A DNA stretch of 60,736 nt from Qingrenia yutianensis (GTDB taxonomy: Bacteria; Bacillota; Clostridia; UMGS1810), in the NCBI RefSeq assembly GCF_014385105.1, contig NZ_JACRTE010000010.1, forward strand, positions 1 through 60,736. Reading direction: 5' to 3'. Under the pieces are notes generated by a model. It made no database searches and was not told the origin of the DNA. It was given only the letters and a program-made list of their open reading frames with translations. A program made the translations under genes and the position numbers. Each line of letters begins with the position of its first letter. Positions within the stretch are counted from its first letter, which is position 1. This document shows, in pieces, positions 42,393 to 51,047 of the stretch.

Positions 42393-43349
42393 CTAAAACA
42401 ATCCGTCCTGGCCAAGCTTTTTGGTAAGCCTGTTTGCGGACAAAAGCAATATAACATTTAAAATTGAGTTGAAAAGGTTGATTGCGGTACTGTAACTCCA
42501 GCTGAATTCCTGCAAACCTTTTCGGTATACGTAACTTGAAATTACATCAGCCGTTGAGTATATGTTCGGGTTATACAAAAGGATAACTTTCTGATAACCG
42601 ACCGTCAAAAGCTGACCTACTTTCATAATGAAAAGTATCGAAATTGTCATTGCAATGCCGGGCAGTGTGACGTGCCAAACGCGTCTTAATCTGTTTGCGC
42701 CGTCGATTGACGCCGCCTCGTAGAGCTGACCGTCAATTCCGCTCATTGCCGCGATAAATATTATTGAGTTCCAGCCGAGATGCTGCCACGTTGCGGATAA
42801 TACGTGTATTGCCGGATAATATTTTGCAGCCGACAAAAGCGATGTTTTTTCCATTCCGAAAAGCGAAAGAAACCAAGTGATTATTCCCGTGTCGCTTGTA
42901 AACTGCTTAATCATACCGCAAACAACAACAAGCGAAATAAAATGCGGAATATACGAAAGCGACTGAACTGTTCTTTTGAACGCTTTTCCGTTTACTTCGT
43001 TAAGCATAAGTGCTAAGATTATGCTCAGCGGGAAGTTTAACACGAGGTCGGATATGCTTAAGCGCAGTGTGTTTTTGATAAGGCGCCAAAAGTATATATC
43101 TTTAAAAAAGTTTTTAAAATGAGTAAATCCGACCCACGGACTGCCCAAAAATCCTTTTATCGGCATATAGTTTTTGAATGCTATAATCGCACCGTACATA
43201 GGATAATAGCAAAAAATCAAAAAGTATGCAACGACCGGGATAACCATAAGATACATTGAAGGTTTTTTTCGTATATCTTCCGCAAGGAGCGAAAAATAAC
43301 CTTTCTCTCTGTATTTTCCGATGTCTGTATTTTTACTGAAAGGTTTCAT
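42393..43349 (-). CDS. ABC sugar transporter permease, LplB type
   Basis: The second membrane subunit of the importer, 318 residues with six helices (for example MVIPVVAYFLIFCYYPMYGAI at about 37-57). LplB-family marks: FKNYMPIKGFLGSPWVGF, the EAA loop EAASIDGANRLRRVWHVTLPG, and the terminal NRLTKKLGQDGLF. The ATG at 43349 is 6 bases after AGGGGG. It lies between the binding protein gene (14 bases) and the other permease gene (12 bases), the classical order. Substrate is inferred to be products of the surface lyases. Confidence 0.88.
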   Translation of the reverse strand: MKPFSKNTDIGKYREKGYFSLLAEDIRKKPSMYLMVIPVVAYFLIFCYYPMYGAIIAFKNYMPIKGFLGSPWVGFTHFKNFFKDIYFWRLIKNTLRLSISDLVLNFPLSIILALMLNEVNGKAFKRTVQSLSYIPHFISLVVVCGMIKQFTSDTGIITWFLSLFGMEKTSLLSAAKYYPAIHVLSATWQHLGWNSIIFIAAMSGIDGQLYEAASIDGANRLRRVWHVTLPGIAMTISILFIMKVGQLLTVGYQKVILLYNPNIYSTADVISSYVYRKGLQEFSWSYSTAINLFNSILNVILLLSANRLTKKLGQDGLF

Positions 43350-43363
43350 CAAAATCCCCCTAA

Positions 43364-44938
43364 CTATCTCTTTGTATATCGGTCATATGCCGACTGGTAC
43401 GCATCAAGAATGTCCTGTGCGCCGTTTCCTTTCATATTTTCAATATATTTGTCAAAATTTGAAAGCGGTTCTTCGCCCGATATAAATTTATAAAGCATTT
43501 CTTCCTGATAGGTTTTAACGGTATTAACCTTTTCGCTGATAACCGCCTGCTCCGACGCGTCGAAGAACAAAGGCGGAAGCTCGTGACCATCTCCGTCGTA
43601 ATCCGACCAGATTTTGAGCGCGGCTCTCTGCTGAGGATACTGCGCATACTGTTCGAGATAGCGGTAGTCTTTTATGAACGGACCCGATGTTGTTGCCGAA
43701 CGGGTGTATCTGTCGAGCATAGATTTAACTGTTGCGCCGTCGGGATTTTTCATAACAAGGTCGGTATATGTGGGATAGCCGTCAATAATGTTGTACGACT
43801 CGCCCTCAATACCGAAAGCATATGTATATGCACCTTTTTGCGTGTAACCGTAGTTGAGCCATTTTGCCGCAAGTTCAACATCTTTGCACGCGGTTGTAAT
43901 TGCCGCGCCCATCTGGGTTGACGATTGAGCATTTTTCTTTGCAACATTGCACTTTTCGCCTTTGTTCATTACAGGATAAGGCGCCGCAACAACGTCAAAC
44001 TTCTTGTCGTCGTGTTCCATATTGAGATAGGTTCCCATTGTTGAACCCTGCGAGCCGAACTGCGCGCCCGACTTTCCGCTTAAAAAGTTGCTCGACGCTG
44101 TCTGTCCGTCAAGTGTGCTGAAGTTTTTATCCAAAAGTCCTTCATCGCGCCATTTAACCATAAGCTCAAGAAAATCTTTGTAGTTTTGCTCAAAATATCC
44201 GTTTTTAACCTTGCCGTTGTCAACATAATAGTTGAGCTTTATTCCGTATGCGCCCGTAAAGTTTCCGTCCTGGAAGGTCTGGAGAATAGGCGTGAGCGGA
44301 GCAGATGCACCTTTCTTTTCCTTAAACGCCGTAAGAACGGTGTACCACTCGTCAATCGTTTCGGGAACGTCAAGCTTTAATTCGTCCAGCCAGTCTTTGC
44401 GGAGTATCATTCCGGCGGTAAGCACCGAATCGGAATTCCAAAGTCCGGGGAAGTAATAGAGCGAGCCGTCATCGGTCGAGTAATACTTTTTGGCATTGTA
44501 TTTATCAAGCGCGGCTTTAAAATCGGGGCAGTATTCGTCAACAATTTCGTTAAGTTTATAAATATAACCGTCGTTTATCGCCTTATCCGCACCGCCTGCA
44601 AATGTGGGCCAGCGGTACATTATAATATCGGGAAGTTTGCCCGATGCAAGCATAAGGTTAAAGCTTTCGTCCGATGTGGGGTGCATATATTCAATATGAA
44701 CGCCCGTCCGTTTTTCAAGCTCCTTGCCGAGAGGCAGGTCGTTTAAATTCTGCGCGTTTTCCATAGCGTTTTTCGGAAATTCGCACCAAACGGTGAGTGT
44801 TTTGCCGGTTTTTAACGGATATTCCGTTCCGAGGTTATGGGTAATCTCATAACCCTTGCCTACTTCACTGCTTTTGCAGCCCGCAAAAGATGCGAGAATA
44901 ACAGAAACGCATAGAAGCAATACAACAATCTTTTTCAT
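43364..44938 (-). CDS. ABC transporter substrate-binding lipoprotein, LipO type
   Basis: A 524-residue extracellular solute-binding protein. Lipoprotein signal with lipobox LASFAGC (lipidated C21 from the ATG at 44938, which has AAGGAGA six bases before it; the in-frame ATG at 44959 overlaps that site). Long type-2 periplasmic-binding fold of the family that works with LplB/YtcP permeases: KRTGVHIEYMHPT, GKLPDIIMYRW, a LNYGYTQKGAYTYAFGIEGESY hinge segment. It should capture oligosaccharides released by the surface lyases. First gene of the transporter unit, 54 bases after the stop of the upstream dehydrogenase gene. Confidence 0.88.
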   Translation of the reverse strand: MKKIVVLLLCVSVILASFAGCKSSEVGKGYEITHNLGTEYPLKTGKTLTVWCEFPKNAMENAQNLNDLPLGKELEKRTGVHIEYMHPTSDESFNLMLASGKLPDIIMYRWPTFAGGADKAINDGYIYKLNEIVDEYCPDFKAALDKYNAKKYYSTDDGSLYYFPGLWNSDSVLTAGMILRKDWLDELKLDVPETIDEWYTVLTAFKEKKGASAPLTPILQTFQDGNFTGAYGIKLNYYVDNGKVKNGYFEQNYKDFLELMVKWRDEGLLDKNFSTLDGQTASSNFLSGKSGAQFGSQGSTMGTYLNMEHDDKKFDVVAAPYPVMNKGEKCNVAKKNAQSSTQMGAAITTACKDVELAAKWLNYGYTQKGAYTYAFGIEGESYNIIDGYPTYTDLVMKNPDGATVKSMLDRYTRSATTSGPFIKDYRYLEQYAQYPQQRAALKIWSDYDGDGHELPPLFFDASEQAVISEKVNTVKTYQEEMLYKFISGEEPLSNFDKYIENMKGNGAQDILDAYQSAYDRYTKR

Positions 44939-44992
44939 AGTCAATCTCCTTTTTATCATAAAAATTTTATAACTTTGACAGCCTTAATAATT

Positions 44993-45949
44993 TTAACGGC
45001 AGTTTTCCGCCGCGCGGATAACCATTCTTGTCGGGTGAAGTTCGTCATCGAGAGAAACCGGCATCTCGCCTGTTCCCAAAAGTGAGTCTATGTAACATTC
45101 AAAATATGTTTTCGGGTTTTCCGATGTATCAAGCTCACCCATATTTTTGTCACCGATAATAACTCTGCTCTTTCGTCCTGCGTCCATTATTTCGGCATAT
45201 CCTTTTGTGCCGAAAATTCTCACACATTCGTTGCCGTACTTGCCTATTCCCTCAACGCTGTTCATATAATTTGCAACCGCCGACGCAACTGCGCCGTTTT
45301 CCATTTTCATCATATACGACACCGCCGTGTGCAGATTTCCGTATTGCGCACCGTTGCCGAGTTTTGTCTGAACGGCGTATATTTCTTTGATTTTAAGTCC
45401 CGTGATATGCTCGGTGAAACGCATATTGTGAATACCGACCTGACGGATAAGTCCGCCGTCGATATCCTCGTTTTGCGGACGGTGTGTTCCGAGCGGATAC
45501 GATTTTTGCGAATATATTTGAACGATGTCGCCTATTTTATCGCTTAAAACAAATTTTCTCAAAGCGTAATACGGCTGTTTAAATGCCGTACCTGCCATTT
45601 CGTGAAACTGTTTTCCCGTCTTTTTCGACGTTTTAAGAATACGTTCCAAATCCTCCTCGCTCATAGCGCACGGCTTTTCCGCGTAAACGTGTTTTCCGGC
45701 AAGCATACATTTCACCGCGTCGTTTGCCTGCTCGCGCCTGTTGGGCGAACAAAGCGACACAAGCTCAATTCTTTCGTCTTTAAGCATTTCTTCAAGTGTA
45801 TCGTAATACGTGACGTTTTCAAGTTTTTCGGAATTGGGACAGTGACACGACGCAACAATTTCTGCGTTTATATTCGGATTTGCCAAAACTTCGCGCGTTA
45901 TCTGGTGACAGCCGTTGTCATAGTACACTCCGACTTTTATTTTCCGCAT
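44993..45949 (-). CDS. Gfo/Idh/MocA-family dehydrogenase with altered nucleotide loop
   Basis: A 318-residue NAD(P)-dependent oxidoreductase. EKP (91-93) is intact and the C-terminal domain has DIDGGLIRQVGIHNMRF. The N-terminus reads KVGVYYDNGCH where the family normally has GxGxxG/A, so cofactor binding may be changed. The family oxidises or reduces sugars, inositols or glycosides, often at C3. Its start lies inside the end of the upstream dehydrogenase gene (13-base overlap), with GGAGGA as ribosome site, so the two are coupled and may form a pair or hetero-oligomer. Substrate unknown. Confidence 0.8.
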   Translation of the reverse strand: MRKIKVGVYYDNGCHQITREVLANPNINAEIVASCHCPNSEKLENVTYYDTLEEMLKDERIELVSLCSPNRREQANDAVKCMLAGKHVYAEKPCAMSEEDLERILKTSKKTGKQFHEMAGTAFKQPYYALRKFVLSDKIGDIVQIYSQKSYPLGTHRPQNEDIDGGLIRQVGIHNMRFTEHITGLKIKEIYAVQTKLGNGAQYGNLHTAVSYMMKMENGAVASAVANYMNSVEGIGKYGNECVRIFGTKGYAEIMDAGRKSRVIIGDKNMGELDTSENPKTYFECYIDSLLGTGEMPVSLDDELHPTRMVIRAAENCR

Positions 45950-47016
45950 TTATATTCCTCCAGCGCTTTTTTTGTAAATTCTTCTATATTAACAAAGCTT
46001 TTCGTCCTTGCAGACTCATATGCTGCCTTGACAACTATAAGTCCTTCAACGCCTTTCCATACCGAAATCGGCGCTTTTTCGCCTTTTATTACCGCCTCGG
46101 TAAATTTAACGTGTTGTTCATACGGGTTGTCAATTCTGTAAAGATTTTTGCCGGCATCGGATACGGGATAACTTTTTTCGTCACCGCTTCCGTCGTAGTC
46201 GGCAATAATTCCCTTGTACGCGTTGTCACCCGACATATAAAACTTCCCTCCGCGGTAGATTACCGTGCCCTCGTTTCCGTAAACGCAAAAACTGTTTACC
46301 TTACTGCAGTACGAACTTTCAACACAGCCGACAACGCCGTTTTCAAATTTTATAATCGTCTGCGAAGAATCGTCGCCGCCGATATGCGGGCTCATAATGT
46401 TTTCGCAGTACGCGCCGATTTCGGAAATCTTGCTTCCGAGCACCCACGACAGAATGTCGTAATCGTGAACCCCGAGCTGAATAAGCGAACCGCCTCCGGT
46501 TTTTTCAACCGAACAGCGCCAGTTTTCCGCGCTGTTTGCCGATGCGCGTCTTACAAGAGATGTTCTTGCGTGCACTGACGAAATTTTTCCGATTGCACCG
46601 CTTTCGATTATGTTTTTAATCTCAATATATGCCGACGCGGAATGTCTGCTCATATACATTCCCACCGTTTTATCGGTCTTTTTCGACTCCTCGTAAATTT
46701 CAAACGCGTCGTCAAGCGTTGATGCTATCGGCTTTTGCAAAAGTACGTTTTTGCCTGCGCGCACCGCCTTTATAAACTGCTCTTTGTGCAGATGGTTGGG
46801 TGTGCTTATGTCCACAATATCAACGTCGGAATTTATTAAATCCTCATAGTTTGTCGAATAGCGCGATGCGCCAAGCATTTGTGCAACCTCGCGCGGATTG
46901 TCCGAGTCAAGCCCGACGACAAAATCAAGACGCGCACCTTTGATTTTTGTATAAATTTCGCGGTAGTTTTTCGCCATACCTCCGCACCCTATAAGACCTA
47001 TTTTAAGCTCCTTCAT
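45937..47016 (-). CDS. Gfo/Idh/MocA-family dehydrogenase
   Basis: A 359-residue NAD(P)-dependent oxidoreductase with an intact dinucleotide loop GLIGCGGMA (8-16). The EKP lysine is kept as QKP (NVLLQKPIAS). The C-terminal domain has the GGGSLIQLGVHDYDILSWVLG signature with the histidine expected at the active site. Likely works on a sugar or cyclitol with the overlapping second dehydrogenase. It belongs to the same transcription unit as the flavoprotein upstream (24 bases between). Confidence 0.85.
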   Translation of the reverse strand: MKELKIGLIGCGGMAKNYREIYTKIKGARLDFVVGLDSDNPREVAQMLGASRYSTNYEDLINSDVDIVDISTPNHLHKEQFIKAVRAGKNVLLQKPIASTLDDAFEIYEESKKTDKTVGMYMSRHSASAYIEIKNIIESGAIGKISSVHARTSLVRRASANSAENWRCSVEKTGGGSLIQLGVHDYDILSWVLGSKISEIGAYCENIMSPHIGGDDSSQTIIKFENGVVGCVESSYCSKVNSFCVYGNEGTVIYRGGKFYMSGDNAYKGIIADYDGSGDEKSYPVSDAGKNLYRIDNPYEQHVKFTEAVIKGEKAPISVWKGVEGLIVVKAAYESARTKSFVNIEEFTKKALEEYKCGK

Positions 47017-47040
47017 AGCATTTCTCCTTGTTAAAAATGT

Positions 47041-48978
47041 CTATTTTCCGCACCGTTTGAGATATTCATTCCAAACGTTTTCAAACCAAAGCTCCGATTT
47101 TGGAATTTCTCTTACGTCCTCGCCGAAAGCGGAAAATTCGCCGTCTTTATAGCAAACGCTCACCGTTTTGCCGTCATATTCCGCATTTGACGAAATTTCA
47201 ATGTCAAACACTTCTTTTCCTTTCGGAATGTTTTCGCACACCAGCGAACCACCGCGCGTGCCGATTTTATCCGCCGAATAAAGCATTGCACAGAGCACCG
47301 CCGACGATGTCAAATACGAATCCCGAAGCTTGAACAGTGCGGTTATATCACGCACACCGCCGTTTTTGTAGTCATCAAAAAAACTACCGTAACTTTTCAA
47401 AAACTCATTTTTCAGTTCCGCCATTTTGCGCGGTATTCTTATGTACGACGCAAAATTGCTCATTTTTTCACGGCAGGTGCGCTGACGGTCGTAAATTTCG
47501 CCGTTTATCTCACCGTTGTCGGACAAACAGAATATAAAATCAAAAATATCGCTATGCCTTAAAATTATATCTTCAATATTTTTCGGCTTTTCACCGTTTT
47601 TCTTTTTATATGCTATATGCTCCGCCGCGCGCATTGAGCCGACCTGTGTTGAGTTGAGCGCCGAACCGCCCGGACGGTATACACCGAATGTTCCTGCCGC
47701 CTCGCCTGCAGCATACAATCCGTCAATGTTTGTCTGCCAGTTTTTGTCAACCGCAATACCGCCGTTGTTGTGCTGTGCGCAAACCTCAACGCGCAAATAT
47801 GAATTATACAAATCTATTCCGTTTTGCGCATAAAGGTCAATCGCCTTTTTATTCATCTTTTCAAGACGTTTAATCGGCGTTTTTATAAGTGCGCCCGAAT
47901 TTTTAAGATAGTTATACGCCTCGTCCGACAGACTTTCAAAACCGTTTTCAAGCGCTTTCGGCTCTTTTGTAAAGTCCATATAAACCTTGTTTTTCTTGTT
48001 TACGGTTTCGTTAAAAATGATCATATCAATTATCGACGAACCTTTTATTTTTGCACTGTCAAACGGCCACTGATAGCCCTTTTGAAAAACAAAATTCACG
48101 GTGTCGGAAGGATTTTTAAAGTAATCGTTTAAAAATTCTCTTTCGTTTCCGTCTTTGTCAACCGAAACATACCGCGGAATAACCTGCTGATATGTTCCCG
48201 AAACGTTCCAGCGGAAATCCACCGACGCCAACCCATACTGCCATTCCTGTAAATTCGACGTTTTTGCGCCTGCCTCAACCGCAAGCGATGTCATACCCGT
48301 GTGACAGCAGGGATAAACGCTATTTTGATAAATTCCGGCAGATCCGCCCGTTGCGAGAATTATATTTTCACATTCAAAAATCAAAGGACGCATATTTTTT
48401 GAATTTTTGTCAATTCCGATCGCGCCGATAATTTTGTTTTCGTCACAGATTAAGCGCACAATCAGCACATTGTCGAAAATTCTTATATCTTTGCACCGAA
48501 CGCTTTTTTCGAGTGCCTCGGTCATATATTTTGACGTTAAAGGCCCTGCCGACGTTGCCCTTTTGCAAACATCGTGGTCGGTCATATATCCTGCATATTC
48601 GCCGTATTCGTTTGTGGGAAACGGCACACCCAAAATTGCAAGCTTCATAAAGCTTTTTGCCGACCCTGCCGCCTCGCAGAGCGCCGTGTCGCCGTTTACC
48701 GATTTTCCGTCAAAAAGCGTTTTCGCCATTTTGCCTATGCCGTCCTCCTCACCCGACGACATAGAAAGTTTGTAATACGTTTGCTTGTCGCTTCCCGTAT
48801 TGCGCGACGTGCCCATATTAAAACCCTCGGTTGCAAGTGCAATATCGCAAACACCCAAATCGCAAAGCCAGTCGGCGGCATTAAGACCCGCACAGCCGCT
48901 GCCTATAACGAGGGTATTAAGCTTGTAAATCGGAATTTCAAAGTTTTTATACTTATACAAACAATTATAATCTTGCAA
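47041..48978 (-). CDS. Fumarate reductase/aspartate oxidase-like FAD flavoprotein
   Basis: A flavoprotein of the succinate dehydrogenase/fumarate reductase A superfamily. The FAD loop VIGSGCAG is followed by a nucleotide-binding ILATGGSAGIY and a VEVCAQHNNGGIAVD segment in the position of the family's H-T-MGG; the GLYAAGEAAGTFGVYRPGGSALNSTQ block closes the flavin site. Members oxidise or reduce C-C or C-N bonds next to a carboxylate. No heme, membrane or Fe-S subunit is present, so electrons come from soluble donors. A TTG at 48978 with GGAGGA seven bases before is the likelier start; an ATG at 48999 lacks a ribosome site. It overlaps the SDR gene by 14 bases (35 from the ATG). Confidence 0.78.
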   Translation of the reverse strand: MQDYNCLYKYKNFEIPIYKLNTLVIGSGCAGLNAADWLCDLGVCDIALATEGFNMGTSRNTGSDKQTYYKLSMSSGEEDGIGKMAKTLFDGKSVNGDTALCEAAGSAKSFMKLAILGVPFPTNEYGEYAGYMTDHDVCKRATSAGPLTSKYMTEALEKSVRCKDIRIFDNVLIVRLICDENKIIGAIGIDKNSKNMRPLIFECENIILATGGSAGIYQNSVYPCCHTGMTSLAVEAGAKTSNLQEWQYGLASVDFRWNVSGTYQQVIPRYVSVDKDGNEREFLNDYFKNPSDTVNFVFQKGYQWPFDSAKIKGSSIIDMIIFNETVNKKNKVYMDFTKEPKALENGFESLSDEAYNYLKNSGALIKTPIKRLEKMNKKAIDLYAQNGIDLYNSYLRVEVCAQHNNGGIAVDKNWQTNIDGLYAAGEAAGTFGVYRPGGSALNSTQVGSMRAAEHIAYKKKNGEKPKNIEDIILRHSDIFDFIFCLSDNGEINGEIYDRQRTCREKMSNFASYIRIPRKMAELKNEFLKSYGSFFDDYKNGGVRDITALFKLRDSYLTSSAVLCAMLYSADKIGTRGGSLVCENIPKGKEVFDIEISSNAEYDGKTVSVCYKDGEFSAFGEDVREIPKSELWFENVWNEYLKRCGK

Positions 48979-49702
48979 TATGAAATCCTCCGTCCACATC
49001 TATTGACTGCCCGATAACATATGGCAAATCGCCCGAACAAAGCGTGTATACCGCCTTTGCTATATCCTCCGGCATACCCCATCTTTTTTGTGGGAGCAGT
49101 CCGCCGTCTATCAAAGCGTCGTATTTATCTTTAACCTTGTCGGTCATAGATGTTGAAATTATGCCCGGACGGACTTCGTTTACTATAATTCCGTCGTTTG
49201 CAAGTCTGTCCGCAAAGAGCCTTGTAATCATTGAAACACCAGCCTTTGATATGCAGTATTCCCCGCGGTTTACAGAACTTGTGTATGCCGACATAGACGA
49301 AATATTTACAATATATCCTCTTACGCCGTCTTTTAATTCCTGTTTAAGCATTGCGTTTGCCGTAAGCTGGGTTAAAAAGAGTGTTCCTTTTGTGTTGATG
49401 TTCATAACAAAATCGTAGCTTTCCTCGCTCATTTCAAGAAGGTCGGCACGCACTCTCGGCGCAACGCCCGCAACATTTACAAGAACATCTATCCGTCCGC
49501 ACTTTTGAATTGCGGTGTTTATAAGATTTTCTCTGTCTGCCTTTTTAGACAAATCGCCTTTTACATAACTGAAAATTTCATTGCAGATATTAGTTTTATC
49601 GCAAATATCCATACCGACAACAAAATAGCCCTCACTCAAAAATTTTTCAGCCGCCGCGCCGCCTATTCCGCCGCAGCATCCTGTTATAATTGCTGATTTC
49701 AT
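48965..49702 (-). CDS. Short-chain dehydrogenase/reductase
   Basis: A 245-residue NAD(P)-dependent oxidoreductase. The nucleotide loop TGCCGGIG (8-15, an unusual double cysteine in TGxxxGIG), NVAG (76-79), the catalytic set S136, Y149 and K153 (YCISK), and RPGIISTSM are all present. The family reduces keto groups, including those of keto-deoxy uronates from lyase products and keto sugars. Located between the OYE and flavoprotein genes in one operon; ribosome site AAGGGAG. Confidence 0.88.
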   Translation of the reverse strand: MKSAIITGCCGGIGGAAAEKFLSEGYFVVGMDICDKTNICNEIFSYVKGDLSKKADRENLINTAIQKCGRIDVLVNVAGVAPRVRADLLEMSEESYDFVMNINTKGTLFLTQLTANAMLKQELKDGVRGYIVNISSMSAYTSSVNRGEYCISKAGVSMITRLFADRLANDGIIVNEVRPGIISTSMTDKVKDKYDALIDGGLLPQKRWGMPEDIAKAVYTLCSGDLPYVIGQSIDVDGGFHIARL

Positions 49703-49716
49703 ATTTTAATCTCCCT

Positions 49717-51021
49717 TTAGTTATTTATACAAAACTCTTTATAATACGGCATATATACCTCACTGTCACGGATTACGCACCCTGTAACGGTTCCTGCGCG
49801 CATAAGCTCGGTGCATTTTCCGCAGGCTATACAGCATTTTTTGTCGTCGATTTTTCCGTTTTGCACCGCGTCTTTGTAAATATTGGGATACGCAAATGCC
49901 ATTCTGCCGAAGCCCTGAATTTTGCAGTAATTTTCTTTAACCGCGCCTGCCGCAAGATTAAGACTTTCTTTTCCGAAATACGAAACACCAGAGCCGATAA
50001 CCGTAAGGGACGGAAATGCCGACTGAATTTCTTTAATGCAGTGATACATTCTGTCAACGCCGATAAGCGGATTCTCGGTTGCAAGATTGACTTTTGAATT
50101 GCTCGGACGGTTGACAAATGCATTAACATACGGATTTCCGATTGTTATGTCTATAAGCTTTACGCCAAGACGGTTATGCAGAATATCAATAAGCTTTTTC
50201 GGCTCGTCGAGAACGATGTTTTTTGTGCCGTCGTCCTTTACACCGAAGCCGTAGGGATATTCAAATCCGTCGTATACATTAAGGCGCGTGGTGACTATAA
50301 AATCTTTTCCCACAGCGCTTTTTGCGTTTTTAATACCGTTTACAAGGAGCCTTGTTCTGTTTTCAAAACTTCCGCCGAACTCGCCGTCACGCGTATAAGC
50401 CGAAAGCATTTCGGAGGCAAGATAGCGGTGACAGCATTTTATGTCAACACCGTCGAAACCCGCCTTTTGCGCCTCATATGCCGCCGTGCCGTAGCGTTCT
50501 TCAAGCTCTTTTAACTTATCGTCGGTTATAATTCTTGATTTATCTATCGGATTATCTTTTTCAAAAATCGGGTTGTTGTAGCCGATAATCGGTTCGGGAA
50601 ATCCGTTCGGTTTTGAATATCTGCCCGAATGGGTCGCCTGCATAATCACTATCGGCGCAAACCCGTTTTCCCTCACCGCAGTATTTTTTATGTTTTCTAT
50701 CATTCTTTTAAATGCGTCAATGTTGTTTTCGTTCATAAAGAGCTGACGCGGATTTGCCCTGCCCTCGCCGACTACCGCGGTTGCCTCCAGCCAGATTATT
50801 CCGGCACCGCTTTTTGCAAAACGCAGATACCGTCTTTCGGTAAGCTCGCTCGGAACTCCGCCTTTTTCTGCGTCACACCCCTCCATCGGCTGAATTGCAA
50901 TTCTGTTTTTCGCAATTCCGTCACCGAAGTCTATCTCTTTTGTCAAAACACTAATATCATCGGAATACGGGATATTTTCAAGTCCCATATTTTTAGCTTT
51001 ATCAAATAAATTTTCTGTCAT
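49717..51021 (-). CDS. Old Yellow Enzyme-type NADH:flavin oxidoreductase with Fe-S motif
   Basis: FMN-containing barrel of the enoate reductase/2,4-dienoyl-CoA reductase class that reduces activated C=C bonds. Visible: AIQPMEGCD near the start, IMQATHSGRYSKP (FMN/substrate loop), GFDGVDIKCCHRYLASEMLS, and the C-terminal iron-sulfur motif C-x2-C-x2-C-x11-C (ACGKC ... TGC; about residues 397-415). The flavin/NADH-binding C-terminal domain of full-length enoate reductases is absent: 434 residues against about 660, so electrons must come from a partner, such as the adjacent flavoprotein or Fe-S proteins. ATG at 51021 preferred to GTG at 51027. The unusual KCCHRYL replaces the usual HxAHGYL; the histidine pair is changed. 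Confidence 0.82.
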   Translation of the reverse strand: MTENLFDKAKNMGLENIPYSDDISVLTKEIDFGDGIAKNRIAIQPMEGCDAEKGGVPSELTERRYLRFAKSGAGIIWLEATAVVGEGRANPRQLFMNENNIDAFKRMIENIKNTAVRENGFAPIVIMQATHSGRYSKPNGFPEPIIGYNNPIFEKDNPIDKSRIITDDKLKELEERYGTAAYEAQKAGFDGVDIKCCHRYLASEMLSAYTRDGEFGGSFENRTRLLVNGIKNAKSAVGKDFIVTTRLNVYDGFEYPYGFGVKDDGTKNIVLDEPKKLIDILHNRLGVKLIDITIGNPYVNAFVNRPSNSKVNLATENPLIGVDRMYHCIKEIQSAFPSLTVIGSGVSYFGKESLNLAAGAVKENYCKIQGFGRMAFAYPNIYKDAVQNGKIDDKKCCIACGKCTELMRAGTVTGCVIRDSEVYMPYYKEFCINN

Positions 51022-51047
51022 AAACACACCCGTTTTCTGTTATAATA

